This document shows, piece by piece, positions 49,434 to 58,590 of a DNA stretch of 64,000 bases. The translations under genes and the position numbers were made by a program. Origin of the DNA: Bin87 sp963666865 (lineage in GTDB: Bacteria; Chloroflexota; Dehalococcoidia; Lucifugimonadales; UBA3495). How positions within the stretch are numbered: the stretch's first letter is position 1; the number at the start of each line of letters is the position of its first letter. Location: contig OY763072.1 of assembly GCA_963666865.1 (NCBI GenBank), forward strand, positions 3,162,001-3,226,000, given 5' to 3'. The notes beneath the pieces are model-generated. The model was not told the origin of the DNA and ran no database searches. It saw only the letters and a list, made by a program, of their open reading frames with translations.

Positions 49434-50375
49434 ATGGCTCGCACCACGGTACGGGTGGGCACCCGGGGCAGCCGGCTGGCGCTGATCCAGACCGAACTCA
49501 CCCTGGACAAACTGCGCCCGGCTAATCCCAACGTCGATTTCGAGGTCGTCACCGTCACCACCCAGGGCGACGCCAACCAGACGGCGCCGCTGGCCGGCAT
49601 GGGCCTGGGCGTGTTCGTGAAAGAAATCGAGCGCCGCCTGGAAACCGGCGAAATCGACATGGCGGTGCACAGCCTGAAGGATATGCCCACCGTATTGCCC
49701 GACGGCATGGCCATCGGCGCAGTGCTGGAACGCGCCGACCCCCGCGACGTTCTGGTATCCCACCTGGGTAAGACGCTTGCCGACTTCCCCTCCGACAAAC
49801 GCATCGGCACCAGCAGCCCCCGCCGCCATGCGCAAATCGCCGAGCGCCGCCCCGACCTGGAAATCGTCCCCATCCGCGGCAACGTGGACACCCGCCTGCG
49901 CAAAGCCGCCGGCGAGGAGTGCGACGGCACTATCGTCGCAGCGGCGGGCCTCCTGCGCATGGATCTGGCACACGTGATCACCGAATACCTGTCCCACGAG
50001 GAGTTCGTCCCTCCACCCGGCCAGGGCGCGATGGCGGTGGAAATCCGCGCCGACGACCTGCGGATGACAGAGTTGGTGAGCGCAGCGGACCACGACGCAA
50101 CGGCGGCGGCAGTGGCGGCGGAACGCTCCTTCCTGGAAGCGCTGGGCGGCGGCTGCCAGGTGCCAGTGGGGGCCTACGCAGAGGCTGACGGCAACAGCAA
50201 GAACGGGCTGCGGCTCACGGTGTTCATGGCATCGGCCGACGGCTCGGCAGCGTACCGCGCCAGCGTGGTTGGTCCGGCATCGGACACGGTTGGGCTGGCG
50301 GCGGCGGCGTGGGAGCGTCTGCGGGAGCGGGGCGCGGCGAGACTGCTAACGACGGAGGATAGAGACGATGGTTAA
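49434..50375 (+). CDS. hemC: Porphobilinogen deaminase
   Basis: This 313-residue enzyme polymerises four porphobilinogens to hydroxymethylbilane. It has RVGTRGSRLALIQTELTLDK, VHSLKDMPTVLPDGMAIGA, the catalytic Asp region and the dipyrromethane-attachment Cys241 in GGGCQVPVGAYAEAD. It follows hemA by 17 bases. Three genes unrelated to tetrapyrroles separate it from cobA-hemD. Confidence 0.97.
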   Translation: MARTTVRVGTRGSRLALIQTELTLDKLRPANPNVDFEVVTVTTQGDANQTAPLAGMGLGVFVKEIERRLETGEIDMAVHSLKDMPTVLPDGMAIGAVLERADPRDVLVSHLGKTLADFPSDKRIGTSSPRRHAQIAERRPDLEIVPIRGNVDTRLRKAAGEECDGTIVAAAGLLRMDLAHVITEYLSHEEFVPPPGQGAMAVEIRADDLRMTELVSAADHDATAAAVAAERSFLEALGGGCQVPVGAYAEADGNSKNGLRLTVFMASADGSAAYRASVVGPASDTVGLAAAAWERLRERGAARLLTTEDRDDG

Positions 50376-50817
50376 CAATTTCCAAAAAATCGGTTCAGTC
50401 TCGAATGCCCATGTGGGCCGCGACTTTGAGAAGGCCACCCAAGAATATTTTGGCCAACAAGGTATCGTGCTCAGAAAAGGGCACGGCGTGCAGATCGGGT
50501 TTTCCAGCAAAAGGGAGCACAAGTTTGATTTGGGGGCTGATAAACCGCCTATGCTGGTCGAATGCAAAGCCCATACATGGACAGCAGGCGGCAATGTTCC
50601 GAGTGCCAAAATCACTGTCTGGAACGAGGCAATGCTTTATTTCTCTTTGGCTCCGAGCGATTCCCGCAAGATTCTGTTCGTCCTGAGGGATTGGAGCGAG
50701 AAGCGAGGCGAGAGTTTGGCCCAATACTACGTCAGAACCCACAGCCACCTGATACCGGACGATGTAGAGATCTTGGAATATGACGAGAGCACATCGGGCG
50801 CAACAAAGGTGGGATAG
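50368..50817 (+). CDS. PD-(D/E)XK nuclease-like protein
   Basis: This 149-residue protein has a restriction-endonuclease-like core: Asp in EHKFDLGADKPPMLVECKAH with the E-C-K of a PD-(D/E)XK motif, then a helix (ITVWNEAMLYFSLA) and strand (KILFVLRDW). The N terminus (NAHVGRDFEKATQEYFGQQG) is typical of small nuclease domains. It overlaps the hemC end by 8 bases, so it is translated from the heme transcript. It is more AT-rich than hemC, and no methyltransferase is close by. The target is unknown. Confidence 0.7.
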   Translation: MVNNFQKIGSVSNAHVGRDFEKATQEYFGQQGIVLRKGHGVQIGFSSKREHKFDLGADKPPMLVECKAHTWTAGGNVPSAKITVWNEAMLYFSLAPSDSRKILFVLRDWSEKRGESLAQYYVRTHSHLIPDDVEILEYDESTSGATKVG

Positions 50818-50924
50818 TTACGATTTCATGCCTGCTTTCGGCAGCATATCCCAAGCCTTGACCGGTCTGAAATCCACCACTAGCATCGAATCCAAATCAA
50901 CGTCAGCGACAATGGAGGTGGAAT

Positions 50925-51260
50925 ATGGCTATCTCGCTGGAAGTACAGGAAAAAGCCAAGGAAATCATTCTAGCTGGCCTACGCGCTCGGTCCCACGACT
51001 CGGTAAGATTCTGCGACATACACGCCGAGGTCAAGTTGAACGCGATTGATGAAGAGGTTCTTTTCGTGTCCGTCATATACGAAGGCCCTCGCGAGGAACT
51101 GAACACACACCAGCGCATCGCGTTGCACGAGGAGATTGAGCCTCAGTTGCTCAAGGCCGGCATACTGACTATCCCCGTTGTCTCTTATATCCCCAAGGTG
51201 GAGTACGACCGGCTGATGTCTGAGCTGGCCGCGGCGCGCCCTTGGGACCGGCAGGGATGA
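50925..51260 (+). CDS. Hypothetical antitoxin-like partner of HEPN protein
   Basis: This 111-residue protein starts with ATG behind GGAGGTGG. It reads AISLEVQEKAKEIILAGLRA, later VSVIYEGPREELNTHQRIAL and IPVVSYIPKVEYDRLMSELA. No family is recognised with certainty. Its stop overlaps the start of the following HEPN-like gene (ATGA), the tight coupling seen in toxin-antitoxin pairs, where the antitoxin usually comes first. A 107-base gap with no gene separates it from the nuclease-like gene upstream. Confidence 0.6.
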   Translation: MAISLEVQEKAKEIILAGLRARSHDSVRFCDIHAEVKLNAIDEEVLFVSVIYEGPREELNTHQRIALHEEIEPQLLKAGILTIPVVSYIPKVEYDRLMSELAAARPWDRQG

Positions 51261-51733
51261 TACGTTGGCAAGACCTCATTGCGGCCAGCCGATTACTGAC
51301 CGCGACGCCACACCCTGATACCCAGCCACTGCAAGACTCGCTGCGCCGGGCAGTCAGCACTGCGTACTACGCCATGTTCCACGCATTAGCCAGTAGCAAC
51401 GCCGATTGTCTGGTGGGTACGCCTCACGACCCATTAACAGAGCACGCTTGGACGCGTACTTACCGGGGTCTGAACCACAACACAGCCAGACGGAACCTGT
51501 TGCAGGACCGAGGCTTGTTCTCTCTGCCAGTACGGCAGTTCGTGGCCGAGTTCGCGCAGCCGCAGGACTTGCGACACCAGGCTGACTACGATCCTAACAA
51601 AACCTTTACTCTCTCCGAAACGCTGGATTGGATTGGGCGAGCCGAAGCAGCCATTGAAGGGTTCATGCAAACCGACGCCGACGAGCGCAAGATGGTGGCG
51701 GTTCAAGCACTGATAAACAGTCGTGGGAACTGA
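51257..51733 (+). CDS. HEPN-like putative toxin
   Basis: This 158-residue helical protein has the HEPN-type helix LRRAVSTAYYAMFHALASSN followed by NHNTARRNLLQDRGL and DLRHQADYDPNKTF, the latter resembling the R-x-x-A-D-Y end of many HEPN toxins. It is translationally coupled to the small gene before it. The pair is inserted, with a nuclease-like gene, between hemC and cobA-hemD. RNase activity is inferred only from the family. Confidence 0.68.
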   Translation: MIRWQDLIAASRLLTATPHPDTQPLQDSLRRAVSTAYYAMFHALASSNADCLVGTPHDPLTEHAWTRTYRGLNHNTARRNLLQDRGLFSLPVRQFVAEFAQPQDLRHQADYDPNKTFTLSETLDWIGRAEAAIEGFMQTDADERKMVAVQALINSRGN

Positions 51734-51737
51734 TTCT

Positions 51738-53300
51738 ATGTCAGCGGATAATACTACGAAACCCGGCAAAGTTTATCTCGTTGGCGCCGGCCCCGGCGAT
51801 CCCGGCCTGCTTACCGTCAAGGGCGCCCAGGCGTTGGCCGAGGCCGACCTGGTGGTGTATGACCGGCTGCTGGATCCGTCGCTGGTTGTGCTGGCGCCGG
51901 CGTCGGCGCAACGGGTGTTTGTGGGCAAGGAGCGAGGGCGGCAAGCCCTCACTCAGGCGGAGATCAACGACCTGTTGGTTGCCGAGGGTTTGGCCGGCAA
52001 GACGGTGGTGCGGCTCAAGGGCGGCGACCCCTTCGTCTTCGGGCGCGGCGGTGAGGAGGCGCTGGCCCTGGCGGCAGCCGGAGTACCCTTCGTGGTAGTG
52101 CCGGGAGTAACGTCAGCGGTGGCGGCGGCGGCCTACGCCGGCATTCCGGTCACCCACCGGGGCGTGTCAACATCTGTAACCATCGTCACCGGCAGCGAGG
52201 ACCCCAGCAAGGGCGAGACCAGCACCGACTGGGCCGCGCTGGCGAAAACGGGCGGCACGCTGGTGACGCTGATGGGCTGGGCCGCCCTGCCGGGCATCGT
52301 CGCTACGCTGCAAGCCAACGGCATGGCCGCCGACACCCCCGCCGCGCTGGTGCAGTGGGGCACCTGGAGCCGGCAGCGGACGGTTACTGGAACCCTGGCC
52401 GAAATCGCCGAGAAGGGCAAGACCGCCGGCATCGGCGCTCCGGTAATCGCCATTATCGGCGCGGTGGCCCGCCTGCGGGATGACATCGGCTGGTTCGACC
52501 GGAGACCGTTGTGGGGCCAGCGGGTGCTGGTGACCCGCTCCCGTACCCAGGCGTCGCGCCTGATTGAACTGCTGACCGAATTGGGAGCGGAACCCATCGA
52601 ACTGCCGTCCATCGAGATTGGGCCGCTGGACGACTACGGCGAACTGGACACCGCTCTGTCCGAAACGGCCGGCGTACCGGGCCGTTGGATGATTTTCGCC
52701 AGCGTCAACTCCGTAGAGTACGTCTGGGAGCGGCTGCGGGCAACGGGTCAGGACGCCCGGCACTTCGCCGGCGCGACCATCGGGGCCATCGGACCGGCCA
52801 CGGCCCGGGCGCTGCGGGAGCGCGGCATTGAGCCGGACTTCATCCCTAGGAGGTCGGTATCCGAGGAAGTTATCGCCGAGTTGTCTAGCCTGGACTGGAC
52901 GGGCCGGCTGACTCTGCTGCCCGGTTCGGCCATCGGGCGGGACGCGCTGGCGGTCGGGCTGGCCGGCCTGGGTGCCGACGCCCGCCGTGTGCCGGCCTAT
53001 CGCAACGTCAGACCCGAGGGCATTGCGGAACGAGCGCGGCAGGCGTTTGCCCGAGGGGTGGATGTGATAACCTTCACCAGTTCGTCAACGGTACGAAACC
53101 TGCTGGACATCTTGGGGGATGACCGCGATCTGCTGGATGACTCCATCATCGCCTGCATCGGGCCGATTACGGCGGCGACGGCGATAGAGTTGGGCCTGTC
53201 CGTTGACATCATTGCCGCTGAACACAACGTGGAAGGGTTGGCCGACGCGCTGGCCGACCACTACGCCGCCAAAGACCCGGCAGGAGGGACACCATGCTGA
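51738..53300 (+). CDS. Uroporphyrinogen-III C-methyltransferase / synthase fusion
   Basis: This 520-residue bifunctional protein has residues 1-250 as SUMT (CobA): VYLVGAGPGDPGLLTVKGAQ, VRLKGGDPFVFGRGGEEAL, GIPVTHRGVSTSVTIVTG. Residues about 260-520 are HemD: RPLWGQRVLVTRSRTQASRL, IGAIGPATARALRERGIEPD and a final Rossmann-like lobe. Together they close the tetrapyrrole ring and methylate it to precorrin-2, feeding the dehydrogenase at 47420. The start at 51738 is favoured over a GTG 15 bases upstream. Confidence 0.95.
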   Translation: MSADNTTKPGKVYLVGAGPGDPGLLTVKGAQALAEADLVVYDRLLDPSLVVLAPASAQRVFVGKERGRQALTQAEINDLLVAEGLAGKTVVRLKGGDPFVFGRGGEEALALAAAGVPFVVVPGVTSAVAAAAYAGIPVTHRGVSTSVTIVTGSEDPSKGETSTDWAALAKTGGTLVTLMGWAALPGIVATLQANGMAADTPAALVQWGTWSRQRTVTGTLAEIAEKGKTAGIGAPVIAIIGAVARLRDDIGWFDRRPLWGQRVLVTRSRTQASRLIELLTELGAEPIELPSIEIGPLDDYGELDTALSETAGVPGRWMIFASVNSVEYVWERLRATGQDARHFAGATIGAIGPATARALRERGIEPDFIPRRSVSEEVIAELSSLDWTGRLTLLPGSAIGRDALAVGLAGLGADARRVPAYRNVRPEGIAERARQAFARGVDVITFTSSSTVRNLLDILGDDRDLLDDSIIACIGPITAATAIELGLSVDIIAAEHNVEGLADALADHYAAKDPAGGTPC

Positions 53301-54277
53301 AGCACCCCGATTTGCGAATGCGCCGGCTGCGGGAGAAGGCCCCGGTGCGTGAAATGGTGCGCGAGACCCGTATCGGCGCCGCCAATTTCATCTATCCCAT
53401 GTTCGTCACCCACGGCGAGAACATCCGCGAGGAAATCGAGCCGATGCCGGGCTGCTACCACACCTCCATCGACCGCCTTAACGAGGAGATTGACGAGGTG
53501 ATTGAGCTGGGCATCCCGTCGGTGCTGTTGTTCGGCTTGCCGCCGGAAAAGGATGCCATCGGCAGCGGCGCCTACGACCCCGAGGGCATCATCCAGGAAG
53601 CCACCCGCACCATCAAGGAACGCGCCCCCGGACTCATGGTTATCGGCGACGTGTGCCTCTGCGAGTACACCGACCACGGCCACTGCGGCATCATCGACGG
53701 CGAGCGTATTGACAACGACGCCACCCTGGAACTGCTGGCCCGCTCCGCGCTGACCCAGGTTCAGGCCGGGGCCGATATGGTCGCCCCGTCCTCCATGATG
53801 GACGGACAGGTGCGGGCCATCCGTGAGACGCTGGACGCCCACGGCTACGACGACACCCCCATCATGGGCTACGCCGCCAAGTACGCCTCGTCCTTCTACG
53901 GGCCGTTCCGCGTCGCCGCCGATTCCACGCCGCAGTTCGGAGACCGGCGCAGCTACCAGATGGATCCGGCCAACCGCCGCATGGCCATGCGCGAAATCGA
54001 GTCGGACATCGCCGAGGGCGCGGACATCGTGATGGTCAAGCCGGCCATGGCCTACATGGACGTCATCAAGGAGGCGCGGGAACGCTACGATTATCCACTG
54101 GCGGCCTACAACGTCAGCGGCGAGTACTCCATGGTAAAAGCGGCGTCCCGAGCCGGCTGGATTGACGAAAAGCCGGTCACGCTGGAGCTGCTGACGGCCA
54201 TCCGTCGCGCCGGCGCCGACATCATCATCTCCTACCACGCCAAGGAAGTGGCGCGCTGGCTGCGGGGCGAGGAATAG
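53294..54277 (+). CDS. hemB: Delta-aminolevulinic acid dehydratase
   Basis: This 327-residue enzyme condenses two 5-aminolevulinates to porphobilinogen. It has the metal-binding Cys cluster in GDVCLCEYTDHGHCGII, GADMVAPSSMMDGQ, the Schiff-base lysines in MGYAAKYASSFYGPFR and MVKPAMAYMDVI. A zinc-type site is indicated by the three cysteines. It overlaps cobA-hemD by 7 bases; AGGAGG precedes its ATG. Confidence 0.97.
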   Translation: MLKHPDLRMRRLREKAPVREMVRETRIGAANFIYPMFVTHGENIREEIEPMPGCYHTSIDRLNEEIDEVIELGIPSVLLFGLPPEKDAIGSGAYDPEGIIQEATRTIKERAPGLMVIGDVCLCEYTDHGHCGIIDGERIDNDATLELLARSALTQVQAGADMVAPSSMMDGQVRAIRETLDAHGYDDTPIMGYAAKYASSFYGPFRVAADSTPQFGDRRSYQMDPANRRMAMREIESDIAEGADIVMVKPAMAYMDVIKEARERYDYPLAAYNVSGEYSMVKAASRAGWIDEKPVTLELLTAIRRAGADIIISYHAKEVARWLRGEE

Positions 54278-54363
54278 GATCGCGGTCGTTGCAGAGTTGG
54301 ACCGGGAATATTGGGGAAGCTACGGCAGCCTGGCGAGGGCCAGTACTCTAGGGCTTCAGCGCA

Positions 54364-54771
54364 GTGTTGCTCCTATGGGTGGTGTGGTACTTTACCAAAG
54401 CGCCCTGTACGATGGAAAATGCGCGGGAGGGCCTTTGCAACGCCGGCGCTCTGGCCAGATTCATCAACTACCAGATTCTGGCGCAGTGCATCCTCCTGGG
54501 TCTCGCTGTTGCCGCCGTGAAAGGAGGTTACAACGAAATTATGGTGAGCAGAGAACGGAAACGCGCAGACGAAGCCGAAGCGCGGCTGGAAGAAACAAGA
54601 AAGCGAGTTGACGCACTTTATGAGGAGTTCTTCGAGCAACAACGGGCAGAACGGGAATTGGATCGGGCGGAACGTCAGGCGGTGCTAAACACTCTGGCGC
54701 AAATTAATAATACGCTGACCCAACTGCTGGCCCGGCAGAATAACGGGCGGTCATCACCTGAAGACCGCTAG
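54364..54771 (+). CDS. Hypothetical membrane-anchored coiled-coil protein
   Basis: This protein of about 135 residues has hydrophobic stretches near the N terminus (LLLWVVWYF, and QILAQCILLGLAVAAVKGGY) followed by a charged coiled coil (RKRADEAEARLEETRKRVDA to RAERELDRAERQAVL). The true start is unclear: the frame opens with TTG at 54364, and AAAGGAGG at 54520 could serve an internal start at the ATG at 54541, which would leave only the coiled coil. It lies between hemB and hemL but has no recognised role in heme synthesis. Confidence 0.5.
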   Translation: MLLLWVVWYFTKAPCTMENAREGLCNAGALARFINYQILAQCILLGLAVAAVKGGYNEIMVSRERKRADEAEARLEETRKRVDALYEEFFEQQRAERELDRAERQAVLNTLAQINNTLTQLLARQNNGRSSPEDR

Positions 54772-54812
54772 CGGCAGCCGCAACTCCATTGCCGCCGAGG
54801 AGGGCACACAGG

Positions 54813-56099
54813 ATGCAGCAAGCCAAATCCCAGCAGCTTTTTGACCAGGCCCAGCGGGTCATCCCCGGTGGCGTGAACAGCCCGGTGCGGTCCTTCCGAG
54901 CGGTGGAGGGTACGCCGCCGTTCATCGCCCGTGGCAGCGGCGCCCGCGTTTGGGACGTGGACGGCAACGAGTACATCGACTACCTCGGCTCCTGGGGGCC
55001 GCTGGCGTTGGGCCACGCCCACCCTGCCGTGGTGGAGGCAGTGCAGCGGGCCGCCGCCGACGGCACCTCCTTCGGCGCGCCGGTGGAGCAGGAGGTAGAG
55101 CTGGCCGAGATGATCTGCGCCGCCCTGCCGTCGGTGGATTTGGTGCGACTGGTCAACTCGGGGACGGAAGCCTGCATGACCGCCTTGCGCCTGGCCCGTG
55201 CCTACACCGGCCGCTCCAAGATCGTCAAGTTCGCCGGCAACTATCACGGCCATGCCGACGGACTGCTGGTTGCCGCCGGCTCCGGCGCGCTGACCCACGG
55301 CGTGCCCACCAGCGCCGGCGTCCCTGAAGCCTACGCCGCCGAGACCCTGATTGCTACATTCAACGACATATCGTCGGTGGAAAGCCTGTTCGACGCCTGG
55401 CCTGAAGACGTCGCCGCCGTCATCGTCGAGCCGGTGGCCGGCAACATGGGCGTGGTTCCTCCGGCGGACGGCTTTTTGGAATCGCTACGCGCCATAACCC
55501 AGGCTTACGACGCGCTGCTAATCTTTGACGAGGTTATTACCGGCTTTCGCGTGGCCTACGGCGGCGCCCAAACGCTATACGGCGTCACGCCCGACATCAC
55601 CACCATGGGCAAGATCATCGGCGGCGGCCTGCCCGTGGGCGCATACGGCGGCCGGCACGACGTGATGCAGCAGGTCGCGCCCCTCGGCCCCATGTACCAG
55701 GCCGGCACTCTCTCCGGCAACCCGCTGGCGGTGGCGGCCGGTGTCGCCACGCTGACCGAACTGCAACGTCCCGGTGTGTATGAGCAGTTGGAGGCGACAG
55801 CGACGCGGCTCATCGATGGCGTCACCGCGGCCTTCGCCCGGGCCGAAGTGCCATCCACCGTCAACCGCGTGGCATCCATGTTCACCGGCTTTTTCAACGC
55901 CGGCCCGGTATCCGCGCTGGCCCAGGTGGAGCAGTCGGACACGGCGGCCTACGGGCGATATATGCACGCCCTGCTGGATCGGGGCGTGTACATCGCTCCG
56001 TCGCAGTTTGAGGCCGGCTTCGTCTCCATCGCCCACACCGACGCCGACATCGACCGTACCATCGTGGCGGTGGGCGATGCCCTGGCCGCGATGGAGTAG
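54813..56099 (+). CDS. hemL: Glutamate-1-semialdehyde 2,1-aminomutase
   Basis: This 428-residue PLP enzyme converts glutamate-1-semialdehyde to 5-aminolevulinate after HemA. It has FDQAQRVIPGGVNSPVRSFR, GSWGPLALGHAHP, NSGTEACMTALRLARAYTGR and the cofactor Lys267 in TTMGKIIGGGLPVGAYGG. The ATG at 54813 follows GAGGAGG. It ends the tetrapyrrole cluster. Confidence 0.97.
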   Translation: MQQAKSQQLFDQAQRVIPGGVNSPVRSFRAVEGTPPFIARGSGARVWDVDGNEYIDYLGSWGPLALGHAHPAVVEAVQRAAADGTSFGAPVEQEVELAEMICAALPSVDLVRLVNSGTEACMTALRLARAYTGRSKIVKFAGNYHGHADGLLVAAGSGALTHGVPTSAGVPEAYAAETLIATFNDISSVESLFDAWPEDVAAVIVEPVAGNMGVVPPADGFLESLRAITQAYDALLIFDEVITGFRVAYGGAQTLYGVTPDITTMGKIIGGGLPVGAYGGRHDVMQQVAPLGPMYQAGTLSGNPLAVAAGVATLTELQRPGVYEQLEATATRLIDGVTAAFARAEVPSTVNRVASMFTGFFNAGPVSALAQVEQSDTAAYGRYMHALLDRGVYIAPSQFEAGFVSIAHTDADIDRTIVAVGDALAAME

Positions 56100-56119
56100 T
56101 TAGCGGCATTGGAACGCCC

Positions 56120-56147
56120 GTAGGGGCGAATAATTATTCGCCCCTAC
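56120..56147. repeat. 28-bp perfect palindrome
   Basis: An exact copy, 20 bases after the hemL stop and 11 bases before the recQ start. Confidence 0.92.
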
Positions 56148-56158
56148 GGGCTTATGGG

Positions 56159-58540
56159 ATGGGAAACCAGAAAATATACAGACTGCTCAAGCAGCATTTC
56201 GGCTACGACAAGTTCCGTCCGGGGCAAGAGGCAATAATCTCCAATGCCCTGGCCGGGCGGCACGGTCTGGTGGTAATGCCCACCGGCGGCGGCAAATCGC
56301 TCTGCTACCAGATGCCGGCGCTGGCGCGGGGCGGTCTTACCCTTGTGGTGTCGCCGCTGATCGCGCTGATGAAGGACCAGGTGGACAGCCTGCGCGCCAA
56401 CGGCATTTCCGCAGAGTTTCTCAACAGCAGCCTGGACGACCGTACCGCAGCCACGATAGAGCGCAAAGCACAAGCCGGCGGCGTCCGCCTCCTCTACGCC
56501 GCGCCGGAACGGGTCAGTATGCCCGGCTTCCGGCGTTTTCTGCACACGCTGGACCTGCGTCTCATCGCCATCGACGAAGCCCACTGCATCAGCGAGTGGG
56601 GCCACGACTTTCGCCCCGATTATCGCATCCTGTCCGAACTGCGAACGGAGTTTCCCGATACCCCGATGATGGCGCTCACGGCCACCGCCACCGAGCGAGT
56701 GCGCCGGGACATCGTGGAACAGCTGGCGCTGGCTGGCTGCGCAGAGTTCGTCTCCGGCTTCGACCGGGGCAACTTGACCTACCGCGTGCAGCCCAGGGCC
56801 GGCGCGTGGGAGACGCTGCTGGGACTGCTGGACGAACGGCGGGGGCAATCGGCGATAGTCTATTGTTTCTCCCGCAAGGAAACCGAGGAACTGGCCGAGC
56901 GGTTGATTGCCAGCGGGCACCCGGCGGTCGCCTATCATGCCGGCCTAGATGCCGACATGCGCCGCCTCACCCAGGAACGCTTCATCGACGGCGAGGTTCC
57001 TATCGTCGCCGCCACCGTCGCCTTCGGCATGGGCATCGACAAACCCGACATCCGCCTAGTGGTCCACTACACCCTGCCCAAGTCCATCGAAGGCTACTAC
57101 CAGGAAACCGGACGCGCCGGCCGCGATGGGCTGCCCAGCGACTGCGTGTTGTTCTTCAGCGACGGCGACCAGCGCAAGCACGACTTCTTCATCAACAGGA
57201 TTGCCGACGACGACCTGCAATACGCCGCCCGCCAACAGTTGCAGCAGATGGTGGACTACGGCCGGCTGCAATCCTGCCGGCGCAAATACCTGCTGGCCTA
57301 CTTCGGCGAGACGATGCTGTCCGCCGAAGGTGGATGCGGCAACTGCGACGTGTGCCTGGCGGAACGTCAGCCGGTGGATGTTACCATAGTGGGGCAAAAG
57401 CTCCTGTCGGCGGTGATTCGCACCGGCGAGAGGTTCGGCATTGCCCACATCGCCGACGTGCTGCTCGGCAGAAACGTGGCGAGGGTCCGCGAGTTGGGAC
57501 ACGACAAGCTGAGCGTGTTCGGCATCGTTGACGACCACGACCGGAACGGCCTCCGCCGCATCGCCGAGGGATTGATCGAAAAAAGTTTGTTGCACCGGGC
57601 TGACGGACAGTACGCAACCATCAGCGTCACCCCAGCGGGACGGGAGTGGTTGCGGAGCCGGGAGAGTTTGGTGCTGGAGATACGGGTTGACGAGCAATCT
57701 CCGCGACGGGAACGACCTCGACAGCGCAGCATCGTCGCCTCGGACCACGACGCTGGCCTTTTCGAGAAGTTGCGCACATTGCGCCGCCGGCTGGCGGACG
57801 AGGAGGGCGTGCCGGCCTTCGTGGTTTTCAGCGATGCAACCTTGCGCGGGTTGGCGTCAGCCCGGCCAACCGACCAGCAGGCTATGCTGCGGGTGTCGGG
57901 CGTAGGCCCGGCCAAGCTGAAGCGGTACAGCGATGACTTTTTGGCAGTGATACGACAGTATATGAACAGTATGCCTGCGGCAAGTGCGGACGCTGAAACA
58001 ACCGAACAGCCAGATAAAGCTGTCAGCGCTTTTCTCGAAAGGAACCGGGGGGATGAAATTCGCCAAATATATCCGAGAGCCTATGAACCATGGACTGCCG
58101 AGGAAGAACGGGAACTTGAACGATTGCGTGGCGCTGGACTGGGTATTCCCGAATTGGCAACCCGCTTGGGACGCCAGCCCGGGGCGATTGAATCACGTCT
58201 AAACCGGATTGGCGAAAGCGACGATGGACGGCCGCTGAGCGACACTCACGTATTGACGCTTGAATTACTGCGTCAACAGTTAACCGTCTCTGAGATTGCA
58301 GAAGAACGAGCATTGTCCGAGGGGACGGCGCTGGCCCACCTTGAGCGCATTGTAAATGCCGGTGAAATCGTTGATTTGAGTCCGCTGCTTCCGGCTCCGG
58401 AACGAGTGCGACAAATCAAGGCGGCTTTGCAGGCGGCGGGACATGAGCGGCTGGCCCCGGTGAAAGAACTGCTGGGTGATGATTACTCTTATGACGAGAT
58501 ACGGTTGGTTCGGCTTGCGTATGGTGAGGCAAAAGTGTAG
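56159..58540 (+). CDS. recQ: ATP-dependent DNA helicase RecQ
   Basis: This 793-residue 3'-5' DNA helicase for recombination and repair has Walker A PTGGGKS around Lys46, DEAH box at 139-142 (AIDEAHCISEWGHDFRP), helicase motifs V-VI in TVAFGMGIDKPDIRLVVHYT and YYQETGRAGRDGLPSD, the zinc-binding cysteines in QSCRRKYLLAYFGE and GGCGNCDVC, an RQC winged helix, and an HRDC domain (RRRLADEEGVPAFVVFSDAT). The last 150 residues add a helix-turn-helix extension (WTAEEERELERLRGAGLGIP) found in longer RecQ forms. The stop codon is part of a 28-bp palindrome. Confidence 0.96.
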   Translation: MGNQKIYRLLKQHFGYDKFRPGQEAIISNALAGRHGLVVMPTGGGKSLCYQMPALARGGLTLVVSPLIALMKDQVDSLRANGISAEFLNSSLDDRTAATIERKAQAGGVRLLYAAPERVSMPGFRRFLHTLDLRLIAIDEAHCISEWGHDFRPDYRILSELRTEFPDTPMMALTATATERVRRDIVEQLALAGCAEFVSGFDRGNLTYRVQPRAGAWETLLGLLDERRGQSAIVYCFSRKETEELAERLIASGHPAVAYHAGLDADMRRLTQERFIDGEVPIVAATVAFGMGIDKPDIRLVVHYTLPKSIEGYYQETGRAGRDGLPSDCVLFFSDGDQRKHDFFINRIADDDLQYAARQQLQQMVDYGRLQSCRRKYLLAYFGETMLSAEGGCGNCDVCLAERQPVDVTIVGQKLLSAVIRTGERFGIAHIADVLLGRNVARVRELGHDKLSVFGIVDDHDRNGLRRIAEGLIEKSLLHRADGQYATISVTPAGREWLRSRESLVLEIRVDEQSPRRERPRQRSIVASDHDAGLFEKLRTLRRRLADEEGVPAFVVFSDATLRGLASARPTDQQAMLRVSGVGPAKLKRYSDDFLAVIRQYMNSMPAASADAETTEQPDKAVSAFLERNRGDEIRQIYPRAYEPWTAEEERELERLRGAGLGIPELATRLGRQPGAIESRLNRIGESDDGRPLSDTHVLTLELLRQQLTVSEIAEERALSEGTALAHLERIVNAGEIVDLSPLLPAPERVRQIKAALQAAGHERLAPVKELLGDDYSYDEIRLVRLAYGEAKV

Positions 58541-58564
58541 GGGCGAATGATTATTCGCCCCTAC
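58537..58564. repeat. 28-bp palindrome copy containing the recQ stop
   Basis: The half-site GTAGGGGCGAATGA with a reverse-complement second half (one central base differs from the other copies). The TAG at 58538-58540 is the recQ stop, so the insertion ended or preserved the frame. It lies between convergent recQ and sodN. Confidence 0.9.
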
Positions 58565-58590
58565 GTCCCGTTGGTGTTGTTGCTGATGGT

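Noticed and set aside
4868..58564. The 28-bp palindromes as a CRISPR array
   Set aside because: Copies are thousands of bases apart, with no regular spacers and no cas genes.
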